Under the pieces are notes generated by a model, which did no database searches, was not told the origin of the DNA, and worked only from the letters and a program-made list of their open reading frames with translations. The position numbers and the translations under genes are program-made. A DNA stretch of 64,000 nucleotides from Leucosporidium creatinivorum. Taxonomy: Eukaryota > Basidiomycota > Microbotryomycetes > Leucosporidiales > Leucosporidiaceae. The stretch covers positions 206,434 through 270,433 of the forward strand of contig BCKL01000029.1 in assembly GCA_001600635.1 (NCBI GenBank), in the 5' to 3' direction. Positions 11,740 to 22,460 of the stretch are shown in pieces. Numbering within the stretch: position 1 is the stretch's first letter; each line of letters starts with the position of its first letter.

Positions 11740-12150
11740 GCTGCGCTACAGAGAGTCGAGTCGAGTCGAGACGAGACGAGGAGATGGGAAGAGCAAAAGC
11801 GTTGGCAGAGATGAGCGCGAGGTTGAGGGACGGTAGGCCGGTGTACGTTCTTGTGCTTGCAAGACGTCTCCAGCGTGTTCTATAGCTCTATGGAGCTCGC
11901 AGAGGTCAGCCACTGCTCGTAGCCCTGCACAAGATTAGCAAGGCCCCTCTCGCCGAGCACGTTCGCCGAGCTCGCTGGACTTGGTTGTGAGGCGACAGAA
12001 CGCTGGTAGCTCAACTCACAGCTGCGTGGCTCTATTCTACGACTATCGACAAGTTGCAAATGCGAAAGACAAGTGTTCATCTACTTCTAAGCTCCATCAC
12101 CTCACGTCTCGCTGAGGCCGCCTCCCTGCCCTCCCCTCCCACAGCGAGGC
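11740..12150. promoter_or_regulatory. Promoter of the AVT gene / 3' region of GT25 copy 2
   Basis: 411 bp between two minus-strand genes. A short direct repeat of GTCGA/GAGTC units occurs at 11754-11785 just before the AVT start. No other motif stands out. Confidence 0.4.
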
Positions 12151-13782
12151 CTAGGCATGGCACTTCTTACTCCCGTACCTATACACCGTCGCCGGATCCA
12201 AAGCCCTCCTCTCATCCCAAACACTCGCCTCCCTCTCCTCCTCCTCCGTCCACTCTCCCTCAGCTCTCTTAATCCTCTCCACCGTACTATCACTCAACAA
12301 ACCCCTCCACTTACTGCCCACCCCATTCTGAATATCGCTCGGCCCATCTTTTCTCTGTATAATCAACGGAGGGTCGACTGAGAACGCTTCTAATAGTCGG
12401 CCGTTCGGCGCGAGTGAGCCGTTGGAGGATTGGCCGAAGGAGATGAAGGAGGGGATGGCGGTGTCCACGGCGGTGGAGTAAGCTGTCCAAGGGTTGTTAA
12501 GGAGGGAGAGGATCCGAGAGGCGCCGCGGTAGGTGAGGGCGTAGGCGTGTAGGCAGAGAGGGGCGGTCGAGCGGTGGAGTAGTGGGTGGAGATAGGCGGG
12601 GTCTGTTGTGGGAGGAAAGATGCGGATGAGTTGTGAGATGGAAATGGTCGGAGGTTGCAGGCGAGTGAGGCGGGGAGCGGAGAGAAGAAGACGGGCAAGG
12701 TTAGCTCAGAGCCCACGCTCAAAGTCTCGGTCGACTGAAGTCAGAACTCACTCAGCAGCTCCCTCCCCCAACAATGTCCTAAAAAGCTGACATCCCACCT
12801 CATGTCCCCCTTCCCGCCATTCAACTCCCTCTCTCTCTCCCCGGGCAACCTCCGCCTGACCCTCGCCCAAACCCTCTCCAAATCCCACTCGACATCCACG
12901 TCATCCTCCAGAATCAACGCACTCTCATCCTCATTCTCCACGACCTTCTTGATCGCTCGAGTGTGGCCGAAGAAGGTCGAGATCACCCCCTCGTTGACTT
13001 GCCGACCGAGGATCTTCTCTAGAGGGTCGAAGAGGGCGGCGCTGATGTTGAGATTGGGGTTCGAGGGGACGAGGTGGTGAAGAGTGGAGGTGGAGTGGGC
13101 TCCTTCGAGAACGTCGACCCATGAGCGGGGGGAAGTGGAGGTGAGAGAAGGGTGAGAGGTGATGGGGTTCTGCGGGAAGGAGGTGTTCGGCGAAGGGGTT
13201 TGGACCAGCCAGTTGTTGCCGATCTGAAGGCCTCCTATCCGCTTAGGGTCTATGCCTCTTGCCTTGCCCTACTCACAACGTCGAGTCAGCTCGTCAACGT
13301 CGCCGACGCCCCATCGCCGAACTCACCATAATCTCGGCCCTCTCCTTCCTTACCTCCCCCACCCGCTCCGCAATCCAAGCCACCCAGCTCTCATCCTTCA
13401 AATGCGCATCCACAAACGTAATCTTCACTCCCAACGCCTTAGCCAACTTGCTCATCTGCTCCCTGCGATCCAGCCTGCTCGGCAGCGAGAGAACGTAGAT
13501 ATGACTGAAGCCGAGCGTCGGCGAATGGACGTGTGAGGAGGGCGGTGAGGTTGTTGCTTCGAGGTGTTGGCGATATGATAGGCTGTTGGATGGGTCGGAG
13601 AGGAAGTAGGAGCCAGGGATGGCTGAGGATGCGGCTGCTGTTGAGGTCCAGGATTTGATCCGCTGGCTGGTCTTGGGGTGCAGCGAGGCGGTTGAAAGGA
13701 CGAGGATGACCAGTAGCGCCGAGAGCCCCAGCAGCAGCAGCCGCCGAGTCGGTTGCGGAAGCGAGGGAGGGGAGGGGGACAT
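12151..13782 (-). CDS. Glycosyltransferase family 25 protein, membrane anchored (copy 2)
   Basis: Exons read 13782-13327, 13268-12752 and 12602-12151, all in phase, giving 474 aa. Residues about 13-33 (RLLLLGLSALLVILVLSTAS) are the single membrane anchor. The family 25 start is GFSHIYVLSLPSRLDRREQM, followed by LGVKITFVDA. The acidic motif EDDVDVEW is at about 273-280 and is followed by FLGHCWGREL. The last exon shares PPLIIQRKDGPSD and KWRGLLSDSTVERIKRAEG with copy 1 at 3716. Intron positions are conserved between the two, so they are gene duplicates. The second intron (149 nt) is longer than most. Sugar donor and acceptor are unknown. Confidence 0.85.
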
Positions 13783-14697
13783 TGCGCAGCGCGGAGAAAG
13801 TCGTATAGGGCGTTAGATCGTGACCATGCAGGGGTGGTATCGGATGCTCTGGGTGAGCTGAGGGATTAGCTGCTGCTCTTGTACGGCTTAACGAAGCGCT
13901 TACGAGGAATCAACGAAGCTGAGCAAGAACAACGATTCCGCGCGTTTGCCAAGCAGGCGGAGCTGTAGGGAAGCAGGGCGGTCACTCTCAGCGGTCAGAT
14001 CGGTCGTTTCGAGCTACTCACACAGTGGTGTAGCTGAGAAGAGACGGAACGAGCGAGAAGTAAGAGCAAGAAAGGCCGGAGCGCTCAGGACGCGAGAGTT
14101 GGATCAGAGAGAAAGGTCGTTGCAGCGCTGTGGAGCAGCTGTAAGGCGATTCAATACAATATAACAGCTTGCACCGTTTCTTGGGAATCAGGCAGCCCCT
14201 CGCCGGCAAAGCCGAGGTTCGCAGCCCATTCGGCTTCGGTTGACAAAGGTGACGCCGACACCGGCATACAGAGCTGCAGCCGATCCCAGTCGACAAATCC
14301 GTAACCCTGGACTGTCCTTGGAGTCGAGAGCGCTCTCTCAGCACCGAGCAGCTCTCTCTGCTTCGTCGAGCTCTCGACTGCCTTCCGTTCGCCTCTGCCG
14401 TCGCTCCTCTCGTGCAGCAGCTATCAATACCGAGCGTGCGTTACTGCACATACACATCACTACCTCCCCACCACCACCATCTCGTTGAAGAGCCATCACA
14501 CCTCCTCCCCTGCTCCCCTTCCTCCACCCCACGACATCGTTGAGAGTCGGGCTCGGGGCGGTCCTTTGTACATCTAATCAAAACGTATCGAGGGTGGGAG
14601 AGGAAGCCAAAGAGAGAGAGGTCGCCTCGTTGAGAGGCTCTTGTTCTTCGTCGCTTGTTGTAGTTCGTCCGTTGAGGAGCGAGGTTGCCGCGAGAGC
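13783..14697. other. Intergenic region between GT25 copy 2 and OPI3-like gene
   Basis: 915 bp. It should contain the GT25 promoter at the low end and the OPI3 3' end at the high end. Frames here are short, and none reads like a conserved protein. A CA-rich run lies near 14450. I see no RNA gene or repeat. Confidence 0.4.
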
Positions 14698-17600
14698 TTA
14701 GAGCTCAGAGCGGGAGCGGAGGGCGGAGGATTTGCCCGAGGTGGAGGAGGGAGCGATACCCTTCTTGGCGGAGGCGCGTTTGGCCTCGCGAGCGGCGTAG
14801 ATGGCGCCAGTGAAGGGTCTTTTGAGTGAGAAGAGGGGAGGTCAGCTTCGGCGATGGCGGTGAAGGCGCGATGGCGAGAACGAGGGGTAGGGAGGCGAAG
14901 AAAGACGACAGTCAAGAGGCTGCAACTCACTCCTCGTACAGAAGCGCGATCTTGTACTCGACAAAGACCAGGATGGTCAAGAGCAGGCCGGCGGGCGATT
15001 CATACCTGCGAAGGTGCGAAAGACGGGTCAGCAGCTGATTCGAAAGCGAACGGAACCGAATGGAACAGTCTGGACACCATTAGAAGGCGGTGCTCGACAT
15101 CTCGGCGGAACATCGGCCGCTCCAGCGAGAGCGACGTTCCGTCGAAACGCGCCGAAGCGAGAAGGTCAGCACCGAGTCCCTGCCGACGTCGACCAGAGAA
15201 AGCCAGTACGCAGAGTCCAGAACAAAGTGCTGTGCCACCCTTCCATTAGCCGAGACGCCGACTGCTCCGCAGGCAGTGGTTCGGTTAATTGGGCGAAGGT
15301 CGGCACGCTGCTTCTCTCGATGAGCTCGGTAAGGCTACAGACTCAGAAATGATGCCCAAAAGGCGTACAAAGCCTCCTCAGTACGAAGCGCTCCAGACAC
15401 AGCCTCCGCTCCCTCTGGCGCCGCTGAGGGAGAGAACGGCGCTGAGTGCACGCCTCGCTGTCGGAAGCTGATCCAGCCTTGGAAGCCGGAGGAGCACCGG
15501 TAGCATGGAGAGGACGTCTCGGAGAGCGGTAACCGACAACGCTCTCAATGCTGATCCATCCGCTCAGGCCTTCTCCGCCATGCCAGACCTCGGCTCGAGC
15601 CGCTCGGCGCCTTCCCATTCCCTCAGAGGGCATATCTCTCTGCCGACTGGCGCCTGCAGTCTTCCCGATGCAATGTGGAAGATCGACAACGCCCGTAAGC
15701 ATCTTTGCTTGACCTAGAGCAGCTGCTCGAGACTAGGTGAAAGAAAGCCGAGCTCATCGTCCTCCCCGCCCGAGCTGAGGAACAGCATGCACCCGATTGA
15801 AAGCGCACGCTGCAGTCTGATCAAGCGCAGATTCACAGGAGGGACAGTAGGCCAATGACAGAGTAGCAGCGCCAAGAATCTCGTCCTCGACGGCGCTCGC
15901 TGATGGCAAGGGCTCTCCCTCCCGTGCAGCCGGACCACTTGCTCTCCAACTGCGGGCGTGCTAGCCAGCAGACGACACCGACAGCAGAAGCTGTTCGACC
16001 TACAATCTCCTCTCGCCCCGACGACAGGCCGAGGGCGAGCTCGAGAAAGACGAGAAGTTCGGCGCCGCTGTCGGTTCGCTCCCCGACCAAGCTCACCGGC
16101 CATTTCAGAATCTAAACCGAGGACACAAACAGCGATGACCAGCAGCGACCTCTCGCCGCCAGCGATCGCCCATGGCTCGGTCGCCTGCTCCGGCTTGCTC
16201 GGTAAAGTGGGCCAGCTAAGTTGTCGCCTCGAGACCGGCGAGGACCGGTATGTGAGCTCAAGGGTGGCCAAGACTAGCAAGAATCCTCGCTCCCCGTCAA
16301 GCTACCGCTCGAAAGCGAGCCGAGGGGAACTTGCCGTCTCTCCGCCCTTCCAGTCGAATGACTGCGCCGAGGTCGCTTACTCCTGTGCGACATCAGGGCG
16401 CGGACTGGGGAGGCTACCTCAAATCAATCGAGCCTGCAGTACCTCCCTGTGAGATCCTGCAGCGCTCGACCGAAGGGGCGCACGTCGACTCCGCCCGAAC
16501 GCCGAGCTGCGAGCTGTGAGCTGATCAAGTCCGAGAGATCGGCTCCGCACTGAGACTACGCAAGATGCCCATACGGTGCAGCTCTGTAGATCACCTCCCA
16601 AGAGAAGCGAACCACAAGAGCACGGCGCGGCAAACCCGTCGCAAGCCCGCCTGACGGTGTCCTGCGCCAAGGTCACGCCTAGCGGCGACGTGCACGCCAG
16701 AAGATGGTCTGAGGATCTTCCACATCAACTTTGCCATAGCTCCTGATCGAAGACCAAGCGCCAGTACAGAGACGAGAAGAAGTTGAGACGCACCCAACCT
16801 CGGCGATCACGCGTAGCCATCCTGAGTCGCGAGGCGTGCAGGGGCGGGGATGGATGTACAGTAGAGTGTGGGCCGATACACAGACTGTGGTATCAGCCTA
16901 CCACTCAGGCCGCTTTCACGCCCCACTGCTCTCTCCGCCAGCTGGGCGCCAGCGAGTCGAGCTCAGCGCGCCACTCGGCCGTCGCCAGCCCAGGTTCACA
17001 TGTTTCAAGGCTGACCGACAGCTGAAAGATAGGATCAAGAAGTGAAGAATTCCCCCAAGGTGTCCGAGCACAGCTCCAGCACTTCAGCAAGAAAGCGAGC
17101 TCTCGCGCCCGTCCGAGCTCGCACAAGCGCCTGCTAGCTCGGCTCTGCAGTCAAGCAGGTCCGCGTCGTCACGCGAACTGTATCACAGCTTACCACCTCG
17201 CTCAAGAGGAAGTGTGTGGGGCTGTGAAGCGCGCTAGAGTCGACGGGCGGCCGAAGGCGAGCCGACTCGAGCCACGCAACGTCGACGTCGACTAGCTGTG
17301 CCAGGCTGAGTGCTGACAGCCATCAAGCCGGTACGGCAAGACCGCAGGGCGAGTAGCTCAAACCGTGGGCTGTGCCTGTGCAGTCTCAGCGAGCCGAGAA
17401 AGACGCACTTAACAGCTTCCAAGCGAGGCGACATCAAGTCGGTCCAACCTGCCAGCAATGGCCCCCTAAGCCCCGCTGAGAGTATCCTGCTCTGCTCCAC
17501 TGCAGCCGAGAAGACTCGAAAAGTGTAGCGAGCGCGCTCTCACACGCACTCAGCAGCCCCACGCCTAGAGCTTCGAGCTCCGAGCGCCGAGCAGCAAGTG

Positions 17601-18787
17601 AGCCGGCAGAGAGCCCGCAGTATCTTGCTCAGTCGTCAAGCCGCACCAGAGAAGGAGAAGAATGAGATCAAGCTCCCCGCCGAGTCGACCCTCCGTCGAC
17701 CCAGCCAGCGAGCTCGGCCTCCCTCCCTCCTTCCCGTTCCAGCTTCACGCCGTCCCCGGCATTGCTTCTCCCATCGAGCTCTTTCGCCCATTCCAGCTCA
17801 TACCATCCCAGTCCACCCCAGCCCCAGCCCATCGTCCGGAGCCAATGAACAGCGAATGAAGCCCGAACCTCTCACTACTCACCAAATCGCCGTGCCCAAG
17901 AAGCTCAAAGTCGAGCCATAGTACATGGGGTTGGAGGTGACGTTGAAGGGGAAGGACTCGACTTTGGTATCCATTAGGATGCCCTGTTCCACACCAAGCG
18001 TCAGTGCGAGCGCTAGCGAGCTGGTCTCCACCGCTCCCAGCGCCTCGGCGCCGAGCAGCCCCCACCGCCCAGCCGAGGAGAGAGAGAGGAGAGCAAGAGG
18101 AGAAGAAAAGGAGAGCACGCACGAAATAATCGCCCAAATACGTCCCCGTCACTCCGAGAGCCCACATGGAACTAACGACCAACACTGAGCCGGAGAGGAA
18201 GAGGACCGCGGCGAGGAGCTTGAATTCCCCGTTGTTGAGGAGGGGGAGGGTAGGTTGGGCCGAGAGGGCTAGGTGGTAGCTGTTGGCGAGCGCGAGCGAG
18301 CTGGGTCAGCTGCTGTAGGTCGACAGGAGGAGGGAGTTGGACTTGGACAGGCGGAAGCGCGTGTTCCGCCGCGCCCACCTCCGGCGCGTCCCTCCAGCTC
18401 CGAGAGAGGGTGGGAAAGACCTACAGATGATCCCTCAGGATGCCCAAGCTGAAGATGGTGAAAGCGAGAGCATAGCAGCCCCAGTAAGGTCGGCCGAAGG
18501 CGAGTTTGGTGAGCACTTGGGAACGGTGCTCTGTCGCGTGTTGAGCGAGAGCGTTAGCCGGGATGTAAGGCTACAGAGAGAAAAGGAGGGCGGACCAGCA
18601 CGAGCGACAATGTTCCAAAAGAGTGGGTTCTGTGGGGGCGGTACAGCCTGATCAGCCAGCGCTCGAGGATAGAGAGCAGCGAGCGCTTAAGTGGGAGAGC
18701 GAGAGAGCAGCGTACAAAGATGATGGACCCGATAGCAATGTACAGCGAAGGCTGATTGAAATCGATATAACGAGTAAGAGCGTCCAT
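14698..18787 (-). CDS. Phosphatidyl-N-methylethanolamine N-methyltransferase, OPI3/PEM2-like
   Basis: The enzyme makes the last two methylations from phosphatidylethanolamine to phosphatidylcholine in the ER membrane, using S-adenosylmethionine. The start ATG is at 18785-18787 (MDALTRYIDFNQPSLYIAIG). Exons then give NPLFWNIVARA, VLTKLAFGRPYWGCYALAF, VVSSMWALGVTGTYLGDYF, GILMDTKVESFPFNVTSNPM, and YYGSTLSFLGTAIW, joined to YESPAGLLLTILVFVEYKIA and RPFTGAIYAAREAKRAS. This is the full phospholipid methyltransferase order, with TAA at 14698-14700. The junction TG|G TAT between FLGTAIW and YESPAG is in phase but spans a 2877 nt intron (15006-17882); the other introns are 60-130 nt. The gene is divergent from the HIT gene. 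Confidence 0.9.
15006..17882 (-). other. Giant intron (2877 nt) of the OPI3-like gene
   Basis: The donor GTGAGT is at 17882-17877. The acceptor (CTGCTGACCC branch site, then TTCGCAG) ends at 15006. It splits the Trp codon between FLGTAI and YESPAG, and the flanking protein sequence is continuous in the family. No frame inside reads like a known protein; the longest are under 190 codons and have poor composition. The sense strand has a G-run cluster 53-77 nt after the donor. I found no obvious terminal repeats by eye. Nested insertion of an old element or a non-coding RNA are possible but unsupported. Confidence 0.8.
17806..17830 (-). other. Quadruplex-type G-run cluster near the 5' end of the OPI3 intron
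   Basis: On the gene-sense (minus) strand four runs of three to four G are separated by 2-6 bases, fitting the standard G3+N1-7 quadruplex pattern. It starts about 53 nt after the donor of the giant intron. G-runs can also act as intronic splicing enhancers (known in animals; inference here). Confidence 0.6.
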
Positions 18788-19031
18788 TTCTCGAGAGTTG
18801 TAGGTCGGTAGAAACGAGGCCGAGTGACGAGTAAGAGAGAGAGCCGCGTTGTCGCTCCTTGGCTCTGACCTCGTTCCTCGGCTCGGACTCGGCGCTCGCC
18901 CGCTGAACATACAAGACTACAGATCCAAACTGCTCTGCTTCCCCTCCTCTCGTCGCCCTCGTTCTCCCGACAGCCCGCTCCTCCTCCCTCCAACTCGAAC
19001 GACCGACGCGCTGGCCCCCGCTTCAGCTTCC
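18788..19031. promoter_or_regulatory. Divergent region, OPI3-like / HIT gene
   Basis: Short region between the OPI3 start codon and the first recognisable HIT coding sequence. It must contain both promoters. There is no ATG on the plus strand between 18788 and 19103, so the HIT start is unresolved. CTACAG at 18918-18923 and CGACAG at 18968-18973 could be acceptors of a leader intron. Confidence 0.45.
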
Positions 19032-22000
19032 GGCGACCTAGTCGAGGGGTGTACATTCTGCGGTCTGACAAGTAGTACACCGGGGTTCGCTGTAGTTTAT
19101 GAGGTGGGTGCTGCTCTCCTACAGTTGGAGCTGCAGCCGAGCGAGCTGAGCGAGCGCACGGAAGGGAGCTGACTGTCTGCGAGGGAACAGGACGACCAAG
19201 CGGTAGTCTTCAAGGATCGCTCGCCCGGGTCGAGGATCCATCTACTAGCTGTGCCGAAGCGGCATGTCGGTGAGTCGTAGCCTTCCATGGGCGAGGCTCA
19301 GTTAGCGCCGAGCTGATCCGCTCCACACCCCGTGCGCTCGGCGAGGACAGATAACGCCAAGGTATTGACGCGGCAGGATATACCGCTAGGTACCCCCCCT
19401 CGCTCTCCCTTTCCCCCCCGCTTCGCCTCACGCCGATCGAGCCAAGCTGACCCTCACGCTCCCATCGCCGAACCCCCTTCGTCCTCCCTCTCTCCCTCTC
19501 TCCCACTCTCCCACCCTTCCGCATCCTCCTCTCGCCGTCCGCTCTCCCTCAAACTCCAATACCAAAGTCGAGCACCTCCGAGACGTAGGCAAGAAGGTCC
19601 TGACAGAGCAGATGGGCCTGAAGGAGGGGGAGATGAGGTGAGTCCTTGCTGCTCTCGGTTTTAGCTGGGCATGGGCTGGAAGGGGAGGGGCATGAGGGCT
19701 GGGCTGGGACGGAGAGCAACAGAGGGAGGAGAGAAGGGGTGCTCTGGCGTTCAGCTCGCGACTGGGTGTCGTAGGCTGGCGCAAGTGATTGGCTCCTGTG
19801 CTCCCTTTCTCGTCTCTCGGCGCGGCGTGCTCTGGCTTTCTGGCGGATCGGGTGGAGGGCAGGAGCGGCTGTGAGTCTTGGCTTGCAGGTGAAGTCTTGT
19901 AGGCTAGACTTAGTAAGCCCTTTTCCACTCGTCCACTACGATCTACTAAGGAGCTTCGGCGAGGGATGCTCGCTCGGCGCAGTGACGAGGGAGGTTCTCT
20001 GATTCTCGGCTCGCGGCTCGTGAGGCTACGGGTCAGGACCTGAGTCTGATTCAACTTAGCGCAGTGGCTTAGGGGACCCGGGTGCTGTTTCCTCGTGACG
20101 AGCTGCTCGGCGGAGCCAGACTGCGAGCGGAGGGCACTGAGGAGGGCTCGGGATCTTGTCCCGCTTCTATCGGCTGTGGGACAGAGTCTGTGGCGATTCC
20201 TCTCTTGGGCCTATCTGGATTCATCGCCGACGTCTACGGGTGGTGAGGACTCGCCCGCTCGTCGACTGGCTATCGGCGGAGGGCTGAGCGTCGCGAGAGG
20301 TTCGGCTTTCGCTGTGATCTCTACCTCAGTCGTCTCGCGTTTTAGTGACGTCTCATTCCAAACGAGCTAGCTGTCGTGGCTGTAGTAGGCAGCTGACGAA
20401 GCTTTTGCTCGCGCGACTGTTCGCGGCGCGCATTGAGCGCTGGGGTCTCTCGTGCTGTGTGCAGACGGCTTGCATCGACTGCTACTCGTGCGCTGCTGTC
20501 TGCTGGGTCTATCAGTGTGCTGGACGACGTACCACCGTCGCTGCACTGCATTCGCGCTGTCGTCGTCTTCGGCTCGGCGCACAGCTGCAGCCCGAGAGGG
20601 ACTGGGGCTCTCGCCGTGGCGGTCGAGGTAGGGTGAGTATAGCCTCACGGTATCTGCTAGCGGGTAGTGGACCATCTCCTCGGTGCGGAGACAGCCGCTC
20701 CTGTTCTTGCGCTGCTCATCTCGGCGCTTGTGCTGCGTCGAGGTGAGGGTGCTGCACGATAGCGACTGTCCCGTGCTCCGGCCCATGCACTTCGAGCACA
20801 GCGTCTCACCTGACGGCGCAGCGTTCTGCTGTCCCCCTATCGGCAGCTCCGTTTGGTCTCGGCGGAGGGTGATGTCTCGGTCGGGCTTTCGCCCTTGCTG
20901 TTCTTGCCGTCGAATGTTACGCTGCACAATAGAACCCTTAACAATTTTCCGGGGGCGCTGCGACCCGGTCAATCAGCTGCTGTAGAGCTGCTTTCCACCT
21001 TCGTCGCTCGTCTCGGCGCTCAGTGAGCGCTGCGGCGTGGGCGATGTGATGGGGATCAGCCTCTGCTTACGACAGCCGGCTAAGCGCGTTCAAATGGGTG
21101 ACTGGGTGAGCTCCTTTCTCACTGCCATCCCAACAAGTCTGCAGAGGTGGCAGTGAGTGTCGAGCAGTGCTTGTTCAGTTTCGCCTTGCCGCCGAGCTCG
21201 ATGTTGGCGAACGCACCGGTCGATTGGGAGGCCTGCAGAGTCCTCTGCTCCGTATGTATAGAGAGGCGGATCGTTCTGCTGTGATCTTGGACTAGTGGTG
21301 TCCTCGCCTTAAACGAGCGTACTTATCGAGCTCGGCGTTCGCTCTTGGGTTCGCCGAGACAGCGACTCGGGCTTCGCGGCGAGATCTCAGCCTGTGCGAT
21401 AGGATCCTCCTGAAGCTATCTCCCACTTCTCGCCTCACGCATGGGCTGGGGAGTGGGAGCTTGCTTGTCGAGTTAGGACTCGCCGTGGGTGGGTTGAGAA
21501 GGAGATGAGGTCCAAGGCGAGGTGTCTACGGGATGCAGCGGTGACGAAATACACTGCCTCTGCTGCCCCCGTGTAGATTTTGTCGTCGCGCTCTCCTTAC
21601 AGCCGAGCAGCTATCCTTCGCTTCGTTGAAGCCCAGCGCTTCGCGTTCGCGCTGTCGGGCTGGCTGTGACGGGTTGATTTCTGCTCATCTNACGCAGATC
21701 ACTTCGCCTCGAAGTACGGCCGAGTGTTTGTGTTGGCGGTGATGTTGGGTTGGCGGAGGCCAGCTCTCGGCGCTCAGGCAGGCGATGTCGAGCCGAGCTC
21801 GCTGCCTTGTCCGTGACCTTCTGCTGCGCTGCAGCTGGAGGCCTCTCATGTTCTGGCGAAGATAACCCTTTCTTGCGCTCATATCTGACACTGGGCCTTC
21901 AACAGCACTAGCAGCGAGACGCGCTCGCAATCCAATCGAACGTCGGCGCTTGAAATGCTGACTCAACTTTCTCCCTGCGATAGGATGGGCTTTCATATAC

Positions 22001-22460
22001 CACCGTGAGCATTTGCAAGTCTGTCCTCCACCCTCGCGCTGAGCTGACGTGCGCCGAACCGCCCATACAGGTTCTTCTCGGTCGGTCCCTGCCTTCTCGG
22101 CGCTCCCTCCAACTCCCCAGCTGACTCTCTGTTCACCCCATAGGTCAACCACCTCCACCTCCACCTACTATCTGCTCCACTGCCTTTTCCCGGCTCCTTC
22201 AAATACCGACCCTCCTTCCCTCGCCCATCAAGTCGACCGCCGAGCTCAAGATCAAGCGCCGAGGAAAAGGTCAAGGGGTTTAGCTGGTTTGTTGAGGTTT
22301 CGCAGGTGCGTCTCTGGCGGGCTGAAGAATTAAGGAAGATGCTGACCGAGTGAGGTGTCCACAGTGCATCAGGATTCTGCAGGCGGACAGGAAGGTGAGG
22401 GTCGGGAGCGTGAAGGTGCCGAGGGAGGGGAGAGAGATACAGAGCTGGGGCGCAGAGTAA
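19032..22460 (+). CDS. HIT (histidine triad) family nucleotide hydrolase, HINT-like, with giant intron
   Basis: HIT enzymes hydrolyse nucleoside phosphoramidates or related nucleotides using H-x-H-x-H. Exons: first exon ending 19103 (CTFCGL... GFAVVYE), then 19191-19269 (VVFKDRSPGSRIHLLAVPKR), 19351-19389, 19568-19637, 21984-22004, 22071-22080, 22144-22305 and 22365-22460. All phases fit, giving ...GEMRMGFHIPPFFSVNHLHLHLL with the triad HLHLHL, then GFSWFVEVSQ and CIRILQADRKVRVGSVK, stop TAA. CxxC near the N-terminus fits the zinc site of some HIT proteins. The fourth intron is 2346 nt, and two exons are only 21 and 10 nt. The donor of the 10-nt exon is GTCGGT and the acceptor before 19568 is AAAG, both weaker than usual. 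I could not find the start codon; 19032 marks the first residues I trust. Confidence 0.8.
19667..19708 (+). other. Quadruplex-type G-run cluster near the 5' end of the HIT intron
   Basis: Seven runs of three to four G within 42 bases on the sense strand, most separated by 7 bases or fewer, starting 30 nt after the donor. The same arrangement occurs in the giant OPI3 intron, on that gene's sense strand. Confidence 0.6.
21118..21157 (+). repeat. Perfect 10-bp inverted repeat (hairpin) inside the HIT intron
   Basis: CTCACTGCCA at 21118-21127 and its exact complement TGGCAGTGAG at 21148-21157 enclose a 20-base loop whose ends add a G-T and a C-G pair. It would fold as a stable RNA hairpin in the transcript. 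Function unknown. Confidence 0.6.

Larger units (their letters stand above)
19638..21983 (+). other. Giant intron (2346 nt) of the HIT gene
   Basis: Donor GTGAGT at 19638; branch site GCTGACTCAAC and acceptor TAG end at 21983. It splits an Arg codon (AG|G) between GEM and MGFHIPP. No internal frame resembles a protein. The sense strand has a G-run cluster 30-71 nt past the donor, a CAG|GTGAAG site at 19886-19894 and a perfect 10-bp hairpin at 21118-21157. One undetermined base is at 21691. Confidence 0.8.

Noticed and set aside
15714-16452. Open frames of 160-190 codons on both strands inside the OPI3 giant intron
   Set aside because: They overlap each other, lack domains or splice structure, and have the composition of random GC-rich DNA.
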